Origin: Candidatus Contendobacter odensis Run_B_J11
GTDB taxonomy: Bacteria; Pseudomonadota; Gammaproteobacteria; Competibacterales; Competibacteraceae
Assembly (NCBI RefSeq): GCF_000531125.1
Contig: NZ_CBTK010000261.1
Location: 60,104 to 124,103 of the forward strand
Direction of reading: 5' to 3'
DNA length: 64,000 nucleotides
Every line of letters begins with the position of its first letter. The stretch's first letter is position 1. Shown here piece after piece: positions 46,045 to 54,712 of the stretch. The position numbers and the translations under genes were made by a program. The notes beneath the pieces were generated by a model. It saw only the letters and a list, made by a program, of their open reading frames with translations. It was not told where the DNA came from and searched no databases.

Positions 46045-47954
46045 CCGACCGCACCTTTCATTTCACCTTGGGTCCGGTACAGGGCTTTGTCGCTCAGGCT
46101 CGCCGCACCCGCGATTTCTGGGCTGGTTCCTTCCTGCTGTCGTGGCTGGCTGGCGCGGCGATGCAAACCGTGATCGCCCAAAAGGGAACCATCGTATTTC
46201 CCACCGCTGATGAGGACTATCTCGGCTGGCTGCACAGCAAAAGGGGCGGCAAACCGCCGCGTCAGGGTGGCATTCCCAACCGCTTCAAAGCGACGGTCGG
46301 CGAACACTTTCAGCCGGTCTTGATTGAGCAGGCAGTGCGCGACGCTTGGCGAGCCGTTGCAGAAATGGTCTGGCGAAAAGACTTAGCGCGGCATTGCCAG
46401 CGTTATCCCGATAGTCGGGTGATTTGGGATCGGCAAATCCACGGTTTCTGGGAAATCGCTTGGGCGCTGGGCGACGATGATTCACTGCTGGATCGGCGCA
46501 AGAACTGGCGTACTCAGCTTGCGCCTGATGAGGCCGGGATCAAATGTTCAGTAATGGCCGGCTGGCAGGAATTGTCCGGGTTGCTCGCCCCTGATACCAA
46601 GGCGCTGAAAAGTGTACTGGAAGCCTTCTGGCAACCGATACGCGAGCAGTGCGGACGTGATCTGGCCGATGACGAGACCCTGTGTGCCATCGCTTTCGTC
46701 AAGCGCCGCTTTCCCCATTATTTCGAGCAGGTGCGAGTGGAGAAAATGCCGGGCGACTGGACGCTGCACGGCTGGACAGTCAAGCCGCAAACGCCCTCGA
46801 CTCTTGATCTGGCGGCGGCCAACTGGCTGGCGCGGGTGGTTCGAGAAGGGTCGGAAACGGTGCTGGATCGTCTGCACGATGCCGCCGATGCCCTGTTTGC
46901 ACCGAGTGATTGTGGCGTTCATCGCTTGCGTTGCGTCAAGGATGCCTATCGGGCGCGGGGTTTGACCCACCTCAACAGTAGCGCCTTATTCGGCCATGTA
47001 CTCGATAACAAGAAGGAATGTCCTGATCAGGCCACAGCACGGGCGATGAAGCAGGCGATCAAGGCGCTGAATCTGAAAGAACCGCCCTCACCGTTCTACG
47101 CCATTCTGCTGATGGACGGCGACCGTCTCGGCGAACTACTGCGGAAATCAGGCTCGGCGGTTTCCAAAGCGCTGGATCGCTTTACCGGGAAGGTTCCCCA
47201 CATTGTTGACCGGCACAACGGTTTTCTAATCTATGCCGGTGGCGATGATGTATTGGCGCTATTGCCGCTGGAAGATGCCTTGCAATGCGCGGCGGTCGTT
47301 CGCCAGTGCTATCTCGACGCTTTCGCTGCACAAAACTTGGAATCTACGATCTCGGCGGCGGTGGAATACGCCCATGTCAAGATGCCGCTGACCCGGATTC
47401 TGGGCGATTCTCATAAGTTGCTGGATGAGGTTGCCAAGGAGCAACGCGGGCGCGATGCCCTTGCGGTGCGGGTGTGGAAACCCGGCGGTCAGGCGCTGGA
47501 GTGGGCGATGCCGTGGGCGCGGGTATTTGATCAGGATGGAAAGCTGGCAATCGAGCAACTGGCGATGCAATTTACCCGCGACGATACCGCCGTCACGGAC
47601 AAGGAAGACGACCGTTTCAGCAGCAAGTTCTTCTACAAAATCCGCGAGCATTTCGACTTGCTCAATCCGCTACGCTCCAAGCCAGGTCAGGCCGAAGAAG
47701 CAGTCATTTTCGATGACAACGATGCCTTGTCACTGCTGGCGGTGGATTACCTGGCCTCTGGGATTGACAAGGGTCGGCCTGACAAGCTCAAGATCAAAGA
47801 TGCCGAACGCATCATTCAACCCCTGTTGGAACAGTGTCGCCCAGTGGTGCGCCATAAAAACGACAGCACAGTGAGTTTCTCCACCAGCAAGCGTCTGGAA
47901 GCGGACGGCGCGTTATTGGTGCGGTTCCTGGCGCATAAGGGAGTGGAACGATAA
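46041..47954 (+). CDS. cmr2: Type III-B large subunit Cas10/Cmr2
   Basis: Cas10 makes cyclic oligoadenylate when the Cmr complex binds target RNA. The 637-residue protein begins FHFTLGPVQGFVAQARRTRD, as Cmr2 does. It carries the polymerase GGDD motif in LIYAGGDDVLALLP near residue 400, with another palm segment in LLMDGDRLGELLRK. No N-terminal HD nuclease domain is visible, so DNA cutting by this subunit is unlikely and signalling is probably the main output. That fits the Csx1 and ring-nuclease genes just upstream. Confidence 0.94.
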   Translation: MTDRTFHFTLGPVQGFVAQARRTRDFWAGSFLLSWLAGAAMQTVIAQKGTIVFPTADEDYLGWLHSKRGGKPPRQGGIPNRFKATVGEHFQPVLIEQAVRDAWRAVAEMVWRKDLARHCQRYPDSRVIWDRQIHGFWEIAWALGDDDSLLDRRKNWRTQLAPDEAGIKCSVMAGWQELSGLLAPDTKALKSVLEAFWQPIREQCGRDLADDETLCAIAFVKRRFPHYFEQVRVEKMPGDWTLHGWTVKPQTPSTLDLAAANWLARVVREGSETVLDRLHDAADALFAPSDCGVHRLRCVKDAYRARGLTHLNSSALFGHVLDNKKECPDQATARAMKQAIKALNLKEPPSPFYAILLMDGDRLGELLRKSGSAVSKALDRFTGKVPHIVDRHNGFLIYAGGDDVLALLPLEDALQCAAVVRQCYLDAFAAQNLESTISAAVEYAHVKMPLTRILGDSHKLLDEVAKEQRGRDALAVRVWKPGGQALEWAMPWARVFDQDGKLAIEQLAMQFTRDDTAVTDKEDDRFSSKFFYKIREHFDLLNPLRSKPGQAEEAVIFDDNDALSLLAVDYLASGIDKGRPDKLKIKDAERIIQPLLEQCRPVVRHKNDSTVSFSTSKRLEADGALLVRFLAHKGVER

Positions 47955-49063
47955 TGAGCGACAAAAAGCAATGGCGGTTCGAGCCGCTGGATAGCTGGTT
48001 CTTCCGTGAAGCACGGGCCTTCGGCACCAGCGGCAATAACGAACTCAGCAGCCTGTTTCCGCCGTCAGCACGCACTGTAGCCGGCGCGGTGCGCACCCTG
48101 ATCGGCGAAACACAGGGCGTGGATTGGCAACAGTTCGCTCAAGATGGTGAGTATGCCGACCTCAAACGCTGGATCGGCTTCGGCGACGATCTCGGCACAT
48201 TAAAAATCACCGGCCCCTATCCGTTGTGGAAGGGAGAGCGGCTGTATCCCGCGCCGCTGCATCTGCTGGGGAAAGGAGAGAAATACGTTTTCCTGAAACC
48301 CGGCGAGCCGGTGGAGTGCGATCTTGGCAAAGTCCGGCTGCCGCAACTGGCAATAGTGCTGCCCGGCGCGAAACCGCTGGAAAGCGTCTGGCTGGACGGT
48401 GCCGATTTGAAACGAGTGCTGTGCAGCGAAAATCCCAAAACAGTGTATCGCTCCAGCGATTTGTACGACGTTGAACCCCGGCTGGGCATTGCTCGCAACA
48501 ATGCCCAACGCACCGCCGCCGATGGCCTGCTTTACCAGACGCGCCATCTTCGCCCCCGCCCGGAACTGAGCATCGGCGTCACTGTGAGCAGCATTCCATC
48601 CGAGTTGCACCCGGCCCACGGCATCACCCGCTTCGGCGGCGAAGGTCGAGCCAGCTCAGTGACTATCGGCGAAGCAGCGCTATTACCCGCTGCCTCAAAA
48701 CAGCAAAGCCAAAATCTATTGCTGATGCTGCTGACTCACGCTGATTTCGGCGATCAGCGCTGGTTGCCTGCGGAGTTCAAGTCGAGCGAGCAAAACGGCA
48801 TTCGGGTCTGGTGCGGGCAACTGCATGGCGTTGATCTGATTCTGCACAGCGCAGTGTTGGGCAAGGCGGCGCGGGAAGGCGGCTGGGATTTGCTGAATCA
48901 GAAACCACGCCCGGTTAAAAGCCAGATTCCCGCCGGCAGCGTGTATTTCTGCACCGTGACCGGCGATCCCAAAGCTGCTGTTGATGCGCTGCACGGTCAG
49001 CACATCGGCAACGAAACCGCGCTGGGCCGTGGGCAATTGGCGGTCGGTTTTTGGAAATTCTGA
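47954..49063 (+). CDS. cmr3: Type III-B RAMP protein Cmr3
   Basis: Cmr3 (Cas5-like) holds the 5' handle of the crRNA next to Cmr2. The 369-residue protein starts WRFEPLDSWFFREARAFGTS and SLFPPSARTVAGAVRTLIGE, the family hallmark. It ends with a glycine-rich RAMP segment (ALGRGQLAVGFWKF). It overlaps the cmr2 stop by 1 nt. Confidence 0.93.
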   Translation: MSDKKQWRFEPLDSWFFREARAFGTSGNNELSSLFPPSARTVAGAVRTLIGETQGVDWQQFAQDGEYADLKRWIGFGDDLGTLKITGPYPLWKGERLYPAPLHLLGKGEKYVFLKPGEPVECDLGKVRLPQLAIVLPGAKPLESVWLDGADLKRVLCSENPKTVYRSSDLYDVEPRLGIARNNAQRTAADGLLYQTRHLRPRPELSIGVTVSSIPSELHPAHGITRFGGEGRASSVTIGEAALLPAASKQQSQNLLLMLLTHADFGDQRWLPAEFKSSEQNGIRVWCGQLHGVDLILHSAVLGKAAREGGWDLLNQKPRPVKSQIPAGSVYFCTVTGDPKAAVDALHGQHIGNETALGRGQLAVGFWKF

Positions 49064-49080
49064 GCATTGGAGAAAGAAGA

Positions 49081-49971
49081 ATGAATAACAACACTGCTTT
49101 ACTCGGTCTGTTAGCCGAAACATCGATTCACGCTGGGGCGGGCCAGATGGCTGGGGTGATTGATCTGCCCATTCAGCGTGAGGCGCATACCGCCTGGCCG
49201 GTGGTGTACGGCTCGGCGGTCAAGGGGGCGTTGCGCGCTTTAGCCGATGAACAGAAGGCCGCTTGGCTAACCCCGGTATTCGGGCCGGAAACCACGAATG
49301 CGTCTGACCATGCCGGGGCGTTGCTGGTGGGCGACGCCCGTTTGCTGCTGCTGCCGGTACGCTCGTTGACCAGCCATTTCAAATGGATCACCTGTCCGGC
49401 GCTGCTGAGACGCTTCCGCGCTGATGCGGAACGGCTGGGCTTGCCCACATTTATCGCCGCCGCCATTCCCGAAGTTGATGACAAGGATAGCGCCCTGATA
49501 CCGGGTGAGTTGGTGAGCGCACTGTTTCTAGAGGAGTTCCGGTTCGCTACGCAGACCACCGATTTGAGTGCGGTGATTGCGGCGCTGGCCCGGTTAATGG
49601 GGCGGGAAGACGCTATCGCCGCGCTGCAAAATCAGTTGGTAGTGGTGCATGACGACCGGTTCAACCATTTGGCGCAGTTCGCCACCCCGGTCAATGCCCA
49701 TGTCTGCATTGATAATAAGACCAAGACCGTGAAAACCGGGGCGTTGTGGTACGAGGAAAGCCTGCCGCCAGATACCTTGCTTTATGTCGGACTACACGCC
49801 CAGCCGACGCGGGTGAAGGGCGAAACCAAGACCGCTGCCGAAGTATTGAACCATATCACCAAGGACTTATTCGCCCGACCTTATCTGCAACTGGGTGGTA
49901 ATGAGACGGTGGGCATGGGTTGGTGCAAGGTGACGATTTGCTGGGGGAGAGGATTGAGCGATGGCTCCTAA
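49081..49971 (+). CDS. cmr4: Type III-B backbone protein Cmr4
   Basis: Cmr4 (Cas7-like) forms the backbone filament and cuts target RNA at 6-nt steps. The 296-residue protein starts at 49081, with GGAGAAAGAAG upstream; an earlier in-frame ATG at 49051 lies within cmr3. Seen motifs are LLAETSIHAGAGQMAGVIDL and PVVYGSAVKGALRALADE. LQLGGNETVGMGWCKV forms the C-terminal glycine-rich loop. Confidence 0.93.
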   Translation: MNNNTALLGLLAETSIHAGAGQMAGVIDLPIQREAHTAWPVVYGSAVKGALRALADEQKAAWLTPVFGPETTNASDHAGALLVGDARLLLLPVRSLTSHFKWITCPALLRRFRADAERLGLPTFIAAAIPEVDDKDSALIPGELVSALFLEEFRFATQTTDLSAVIAALARLMGREDAIAALQNQLVVVHDDRFNHLAQFATPVNAHVCIDNKTKTVKTGALWYEESLPPDTLLYVGLHAQPTRVKGETKTAAEVLNHITKDLFARPYLQLGGNETVGMGWCKVTICWGRGLSDGS

Positions 49972-50515
49972 GTACATGAAGAAAAAAAAAAAAATAGCTT
50001 CAACTGCCAAGGTTGAAAAAGCGCCAACCATCCCGCCAGCACGAAAACCAACCACCCCGGCGACTGCGTCGCCACTCCTCCTTGATCAAGGAGGGGAAAA
50101 AAATACCCACCCTCCCGCCAACGCCACATTGCAACAACAGCGGGCGCATTTCGCTCTGACCCGGATTCGGGCATTGGCGGATAAGTGGAAAGATGAGCCA
50201 AAGAAGCAAAAGGCATTCAACAGTTACGCCAGCGCCATGCCGTTCATGATCCACGCTAACGGTTTGGGACAAACTGCGGCTTTTTATCGCAGTAAAGGAG
50301 AAAAAGATGTTCATTACTCCCTTTATCGGTTAGTTGGCGAATGGTTAAGCCAAAATCTTCAGCCTTTTGCGGGTAAGGCTGATCTGTTGGATGGCATCAC
50401 TCAATCCGACATGGATGCCTATCTGGCGGCGCAGACCGAGGCGATGCTGTTTCTGGATTGGGTCAAGAAACTGGCCAGCGCGTTTCTGGCCCGTGAAGAG
50501 GAGGCCAGTTCATGA
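49961..50515 (+). CDS. cmr5: Type III-B small subunit Cmr5 with unusual N-terminal extension
   Basis: The Cmr5 domain covers about residues 55-184 (LQQQRAHFALTRIRALADKW, KAFNSYASAMPFMIHANGLG). It is alpha-helical and packs along the backbone. The first 55 residues are not Cmr5-like: a lysine run encoded by 13 consecutive As at 49982-49994, then a Pro/Ala-rich stretch. The stretch includes SPLLLDQGG, encoded by an 18-bp perfect palindrome at 50077-50094. The extension may come from a repeat insertion that stayed in frame. The A-run is prone to slippage. The ATG overlaps cmr4 by 11 nt. Confidence 0.87.
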   Translation: MAPKYMKKKKKIASTAKVEKAPTIPPARKPTTPATASPLLLDQGGEKNTHPPANATLQQQRAHFALTRIRALADKWKDEPKKQKAFNSYASAMPFMIHANGLGQTAAFYRSKGEKDVHYSLYRLVGEWLSQNLQPFAGKADLLDGITQSDMDAYLAAQTEAMLFLDWVKKLASAFLAREEEASS

Positions 50516-51606
50516 ACTGGCCTCTTTACCGCTTGGAAACCGAACCGTTGTTGGCGACCGAGGGCAACCGGGGACTTTGGTACAACCGCTTTTTCAACTG
50601 CTATGGCGCGGATTGGAAGATTCCCGATACCGGTAAGAGTCAATGGGTCAGCGGGAACGCAGGGATAACCGGCCAGCGAGAGATATTGCAAGCCCAATCT
50701 CTGCGGCACCTGGCATTGATCACGGCGCTCGGCGGACGTGGCGCGGTATTCGCCACTGACTGGCATTTCGCCAGTGGTCTGGGTCTGCCGCATCCGGTGG
50801 AAAACGGCTTGGCCTGGCATCACACCCTCGGCGTTCCGTATCTGGCGGGTAGTGGAGTGAAAGGACTGGTCAAGGCGTGGGTAGAGGTTTGGGATGAGTC
50901 GCTGAATGAGGAGGAAAAAAAGCGGCGGTTGATGGACTGGTTTGGAACCACCGAGCAGGCCGGACGCTTCCGGTTCTTCGACGCCTTGCCAGTGGAACCG
51001 GTGACACTGGCGGCTGATGTAATGACCCCGCACATGGATCAGTGGTACGAACAGGGCGCGAAGATCGGTGAGCCTTGCCAGGAACCCCAAAGGCGAGTTC
51101 CCGCTGATTGGCATGATCCGGTGCCGGTGCCGTTTCTGGTGGTGAAAAATGCCAAGCTGTTATTCGGGATTGCGCCGCGCCGCCCGGAATTCGCCGGGGA
51201 ATTATCGGAGGTTTTCGCGGCGCTGAAACAGGCGCTGGACTGGCTGGGTGCAGGCGCGAAAACGGCTGCTGGTTATGGGCGGATGATGGAACACGAAGGT
51301 GCGACGGCAGACTTGCGAGAAAAGGCCGAGCAGGCGAGGGCGCAAGCAGCAGAGGCAAAGCTATCGCCGGAACAGCGGGCCTTGCATGTGCTGCGCAGTA
51401 GGCTTGAAGCGGATCAAAAGCGCGGCGTCAAGGAAGCTGGCGGAGAACTGATCAATCAGACCAACCAGTTGCTCAAGGATGGGTTGAACTGGCCGGTCCC
51501 GGATCGGGAGGAACTGGCGAAGCTGGCCGAGGCGATCTTCGGCTATGTCGGCTGGGGTGCCAAAAAGAAGGAGCGCAAGGAGAAAATCGCGGCGCTGCGG
51601 AGGTAA
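50512..51606 (+). CDS. cmr6: Type III-B RAMP protein Cmr6
   Basis: Cmr6 (Cas7-like) caps the 3' side of the Cmr complex near Cmr1. The 364-residue protein has the family segments GLGLPHPVENGLAWHHTLGV, YLAGSGVKGLVKAWVE and LDWLGAGAKTAAGYGRM (glycine-rich loop). The last 90 residues are helical and charged, longer than in many Cmr6 proteins. The start overlaps cmr5 by 4 nt. It ends the cmr operon. Confidence 0.93.
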   Translation: MNWPLYRLETEPLLATEGNRGLWYNRFFNCYGADWKIPDTGKSQWVSGNAGITGQREILQAQSLRHLALITALGGRGAVFATDWHFASGLGLPHPVENGLAWHHTLGVPYLAGSGVKGLVKAWVEVWDESLNEEEKKRRLMDWFGTTEQAGRFRFFDALPVEPVTLAADVMTPHMDQWYEQGAKIGEPCQEPQRRVPADWHDPVPVPFLVVKNAKLLFGIAPRRPEFAGELSEVFAALKQALDWLGAGAKTAAGYGRMMEHEGATADLREKAEQARAQAAEAKLSPEQRALHVLRSRLEADQKRGVKEAGGELINQTNQLLKDGLNWPVPDREELAKLAEAIFGYVGWGAKKKERKEKIAALRR

Positions 51607-52035
51607 ACAATCTCTGGACGGTTGGCGTGGGATGCGCGGTTTATGGGTGAAAACCGGTATCCCTCCATTTTCGCAAGAGACTTAATACCGTTTAGCGATA
51701 GGTTTTATCTTTTATTCGTCATACCCGCGAAAGCGGGTATCCAGTCAGTCCAGCAGGTTTTATCTTTATTCGTCATACCCGCGAAAGCGGGTATCCAGTC
51801 AGTCCGGCAGCGGGTCGCTGGATTCCCGCATTCGCGGGAATGACGACCATAAATACGAAAACTACCGAGAATTGGTATAACGATAAGACTTTCGCTTTCC
51901 GTCGTTCCTGGGTCATCGGGAATCCAGTAAGCCACTGAAAAAACTGGATACCCGCTTTCGCGGGTATGACGAATTGAAGGGGCTTAGCGAAAATCCTGTA
52001 AAGAGCAGTCCTTAATTTTCGCAAGAGGTGGAGTA
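51607..52035. other. Repeat-filled gap between cmr6 and mntA
   Basis: About 430 bp without a gene. The middle is occupied by REP-like units of the CGTCATACCCGC family; the first 90 bp contain nothing I recognise. The last 60 bp should hold the promoter of mntA, but I cannot pick one. Confidence 0.6.
51701..51990. repeat. Composite REP-like cluster (CGTCATACCCGC family)
   Basis: A 54-55 bp unit is tandemly repeated (starts 51701 and 51756, each with GGTTTTATCTTT and the palindrome CCCGCGAAAGCGGG). An inverted unit (CTGGATTCCCGCATTCGCGG) and a second inverted pair (GGGAATCCAG, then CCCGCTTTCGCGGG) follow near 51930-51975. The outer sequences GACTTTCGCT and AGCGAAAATCCTG match the ends of the 40222 element. 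The cluster separates the III-B operon from the mntA and I-B genes. Confidence 0.8.
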
Positions 52036-52338
52036 ATGCGCATACCCATTGATGAGGCGACGCTGGCGCACTTTTGCGCAAAGCACCACATTCGTCGTCT
52101 GGCGCTGTTTGGCTCGCATTTGAAAGGCACGGCTCGCCCGGATAGCGACATTGACCTGCTGGTGGAATTCGACCTGGAGCATATCCCCAGCCTGCTGGGA
52201 ATTGCCGGGATGGAACAGGAACTTTCGGGCTTGCTAAAGGGTAAAAAGGTCGATTTGCGCACTCCGCAGGACTTGTCCCGCTACTTCCGTGACGAAGTGG
52301 TGCGTACCGCCGAGGTGCAATATGGATATCGAGGATAG
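52036..52338 (+). CDS. mntA: MntA-type nucleotidyltransferase antitoxin
   Basis: The 100-residue minimal nucleotidyltransferase has the catalytic pattern [20 protein letters not shown] followed by LVEF. MntA antitoxins add AMP groups to the tyrosine of the HEPN toxin encoded next door. AGGTGGAG lies just before the ATG. Its 3' end overlaps the toxin gene by 17 nt. Confidence 0.87.
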   Translation: MRIPIDEATLAHFCAKHHIRRLALFGSHLKGTARPDSDIDLLVEFDLEHIPSLLGIAGMEQELSGLLKGKKVDLRTPQDLSRYFRDEVVRTAEVQYGYRG

Positions 52339-52657
52339 TGTACGTATTCGGCACATGATCGACGCTGCTGAATCGGCCCTGCGTTTTGTGAAAGGGCGAT
52401 CTCGCGCTGATTTGGATCGCGATGAAATGCTGCATTTTGCCCTGATACGGGCGATTGAGATCATCGGTGAGGCCGCCAGCAGAGTATCCGTAGAGGCTCG
52501 ATCTACATCGCCCGGAGTGCCTTGGCCAGAAATTATCGGGATGCGTAACCGGTTGGTTCACGCCTACTTTGACGTCAATCTGGACATTTTATGGCGTACT
52601 GTTCAGGACGCCATTCCCGTATTGCTGGTCCAGTTGAAAACGATTCATCTTTCATAA
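52322..52657 (+). CDS. hepT: HepT-type HEPN ribonuclease toxin (DUF86)
   Basis: The 111-residue DUF86 protein carries the HEPN toxin motif R-x4-H-x-Y in [20 protein letters not shown]. It is an RNase whose target is probably tRNA or mRNA. The start at 52322 ([15 protein letters not shown]) lies within the last codons of mntA, as usual for this pair. Its position inside a CRISPR-Cas locus between two cas operons suggests it could act as an addiction module for the locus. Confidence 0.88.
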   Translation: MDIEDSVRIRHMIDAAESALRFVKGRSRADLDRDEMLHFALIRAIEIIGEAASRVSVEARSTSPGVPWPEIIGMRNRLVHAYFDVNLDILWRTVQDAIPVLLVQLKTIHLS

Positions 52658-52752
52658 GTAGCCGTTTGCAGGCGACAAGCTTGTCAGGTCGGACAAGGAT
52701 GGATAGGTGTGGCAGGCTATTTCAAATATCGGGTGTTCAGGAGATAACAACC

Positions 52753-54708
52753 ATGTTGGAAGCAATGCGGGAATTAGCGTTATTGGAATTAAATCACCGT
52801 TGTAGGCAATCCGGGATCAATCTGGATGAGATACGTTCTGGGTATGGCGAGTATCTGACGCCCTTACTGGTGGAAGACTCTGAGAAAATTCTTCGTGTTT
52901 ATCTATTGCAAACTGTATCAGACCAGCCCGGCGCAGTGAAAATGTGGATGGAAGATGTAGACGCCGCCAAGGCGCGGCGACTGCCTTTTGTGATGTCGAG
53001 AGTAGCGGCAATCGGGCCAGTGATGAAGCGCCGCAAGGTAGACGGTTTGCCTAGCCCGACACTTAACACTCAGGCGCTTACGGAGAAAAGCTTTGCAGAA
53101 CATGGGCAGGATCAATCCTTGTGGGGAGCCTACTTCAAGGAAATGCACAAAATACTGTTTCGCAGCCATACCTTGATATTTTCCGATAAATCTTACTTGG
53201 TTGGCGCTGGACAAACCGATCCACATGTACTGGCCGCTGCTATTCGGCTGATTCCTGAGAAGGGAACTGTATTTCTGAGCGTATTGGATGAGGCTGAACG
53301 CTGGCCCGGCGATTGCTCTGAATACCATGCTTATTTGGCTCAGATTTTGGCTGACAAGTATGTTACCGGCGCTGCTGCTGCACACGGCCCAGCCGATTGT
53401 CCGCTCTGTGGCGCTACTGGCGTCACACTGTATCCCAATTTGCGTGGGACGGGCATTAACTTCGCCAACGTGGATCGGGCTGGCGCATTTCCCGGTCTGG
53501 ATACGGGTTCGGCGTGGAAAGGCTATGGCCTGTGCCTGGACTGTGCTGATTTACTGTATGTCTTCAAGAATCACCTGCTCAACCAGTTTCTCGGCAATGT
53601 AGCGGGTGACAAGGCGCTGCTGATTCCCAGTCTGCTTGGCAATCCCGAAGGTAAGCGCCAATTTCTCGAAGATTGGCGGAAATATCTACAAAATTTGGAG
53701 AGCAATAAAGCCGAGTCCTTTGAAAATGACTTGTTGGAGTTTGTGCAAGGACGGAACGACGCCCAAGTTGTGCTGCATATTCTCTGGGCTATTTTTGGCC
53801 AAGTAGTTGATAAAGTGCGTGGTGTAATCAATGACATTTTGCCATCGCGGTTGCGATCATTGGCGAAGCACAACCAGCAAGCTAATCAATGGAATCATTC
53901 ACTCGCCCCACGCTATCCGCTGGAAAATGCCCGTTTTGATCTCAGCTTGAATTGGTTATCGAGTCTATTGAAGCGTCCTGGCGGAAAAAAAGCGGAAAAA
54001 GTCAATAAAAGCGATCAATTATTCACCATCAAGCGGCAATTAGCCGAGGCGATTTATCACGGTTCGCTACTGGATGGGGTGCAAACTGGACTGTGGCGGG
54101 AAATCTTGGTCACAGCCAAATGGTATTTAAATGATCTGCCTGAAGATACACCCATTCTGCGAAATTACTTGCTGAATCAGGGCGTCAATAAAAAAGGCGA
54201 CCAGCAAACTTTCGCCAGTTGGATCAGGCAACTGGCCCGCATTCTCTATTACCTGGACTTAACTGGAGTATTAACAATGGAAACTACCGATGATCCCTTT
54301 GAACCCTCTTTACCTGCGCTCAAGCCGTATTTTGAGTCAGGCTCCGGGTTAAACAGCCCGGAAAAAGCCTTCACTTTTCTGCTTGGTATTTTATATGGAA
54401 AAGTGCTGCAAGTGCAGGCTGCTCGCAAAATTAATGTTGCATCTAATGCACTGACTTGGCTGAAGCGGTTAAATCTCGATGGCCGCGATCTGCCTTCGTT
54501 ATACAACAGGGTCCGTGAAAAGCTGCTTACCTATAAGACCGAAGCCAACTCTGATGTTCGAGTTCTGGTTCAGGATTTGGGTCGTCTCGGCGCTCGACTA
54601 GGCGACCCTATTCAGCTCGACAACACTACAACCTGCTATTACCTGTTACTCGGTCAGTCAGTTATGGTTGATGTAATTCCTTCTAATCCTGAAAAAGATG
54701 AGGATTGA
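52753..54708 (+). CDS. cas8b: Type I-B large subunit Cas8b (Csh1-like)
   Basis: Cas8 recognises the PAM and anchors the crRNA 5' end in Cascade. The 651-residue protein has a four-cysteine zinc site (CPLCGATG near residue 216 and CLDCADLL near 262), as in Csh1 proteins. The order cas8-cas7-cas5-cas3 supports the call; sequence similarity across Cas8 families is low. The start at 52753 has AGGAG 9 nt upstream. Its last codons contain a repeat-like sequence that overlaps the ribosome-binding site of cas7. Confidence 0.82.
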   Translation: MLEAMRELALLELNHRCRQSGINLDEIRSGYGEYLTPLLVEDSEKILRVYLLQTVSDQPGAVKMWMEDVDAAKARRLPFVMSRVAAIGPVMKRRKVDGLPSPTLNTQALTEKSFAEHGQDQSLWGAYFKEMHKILFRSHTLIFSDKSYLVGAGQTDPHVLAAAIRLIPEKGTVFLSVLDEAERWPGDCSEYHAYLAQILADKYVTGAAAAHGPADCPLCGATGVTLYPNLRGTGINFANVDRAGAFPGLDTGSAWKGYGLCLDCADLLYVFKNHLLNQFLGNVAGDKALLIPSLLGNPEGKRQFLEDWRKYLQNLESNKAESFENDLLEFVQGRNDAQVVLHILWAIFGQVVDKVRGVINDILPSRLRSLAKHNQQANQWNHSLAPRYPLENARFDLSLNWLSSLLKRPGGKKAEKVNKSDQLFTIKRQLAEAIYHGSLLDGVQTGLWREILVTAKWYLNDLPEDTPILRNYLLNQGVNKKGDQQTFASWIRQLARILYYLDLTGVLTMETTDDPFEPSLPALKPYFESGSGLNSPEKAFTFLLGILYGKVLQVQAARKINVASNALTWLKRLNLDGRDLPSLYNRVREKLLTYKTEANSDVRVLVQDLGRLGARLGDPIQLDNTTTCYYLLLGQSVMVDVIPSNPEKDED

Positions 54709-54711
54709 AAC
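54683..54711 (+). promoter_or_regulatory. CRISPR-repeat-like sequence at the cas8-cas7 junction
   Basis: CTAATCC, then 11 nt, then AGGATTGAAAC, matches the 3' part of the array repeat exactly in both blocks; the spacing in the repeat is 9 nt. The AATCC/GGATT stem is kept. The match ends 1 nt before the cas7 ATG, so it contains the cas7 ribosome-binding AGGA and the cas8 stop codon. Confidence 0.6.
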
Positions 54712-54712
54712 A

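Noticed and set aside
51773..52561. Minus-strand 262-codon frame over the repeats and mntA-hepT
   Set aside because: It is antisense to mntA and hepT and reads REP-like repeats as peptide (FVIPAKAGIQ), a common artefact.
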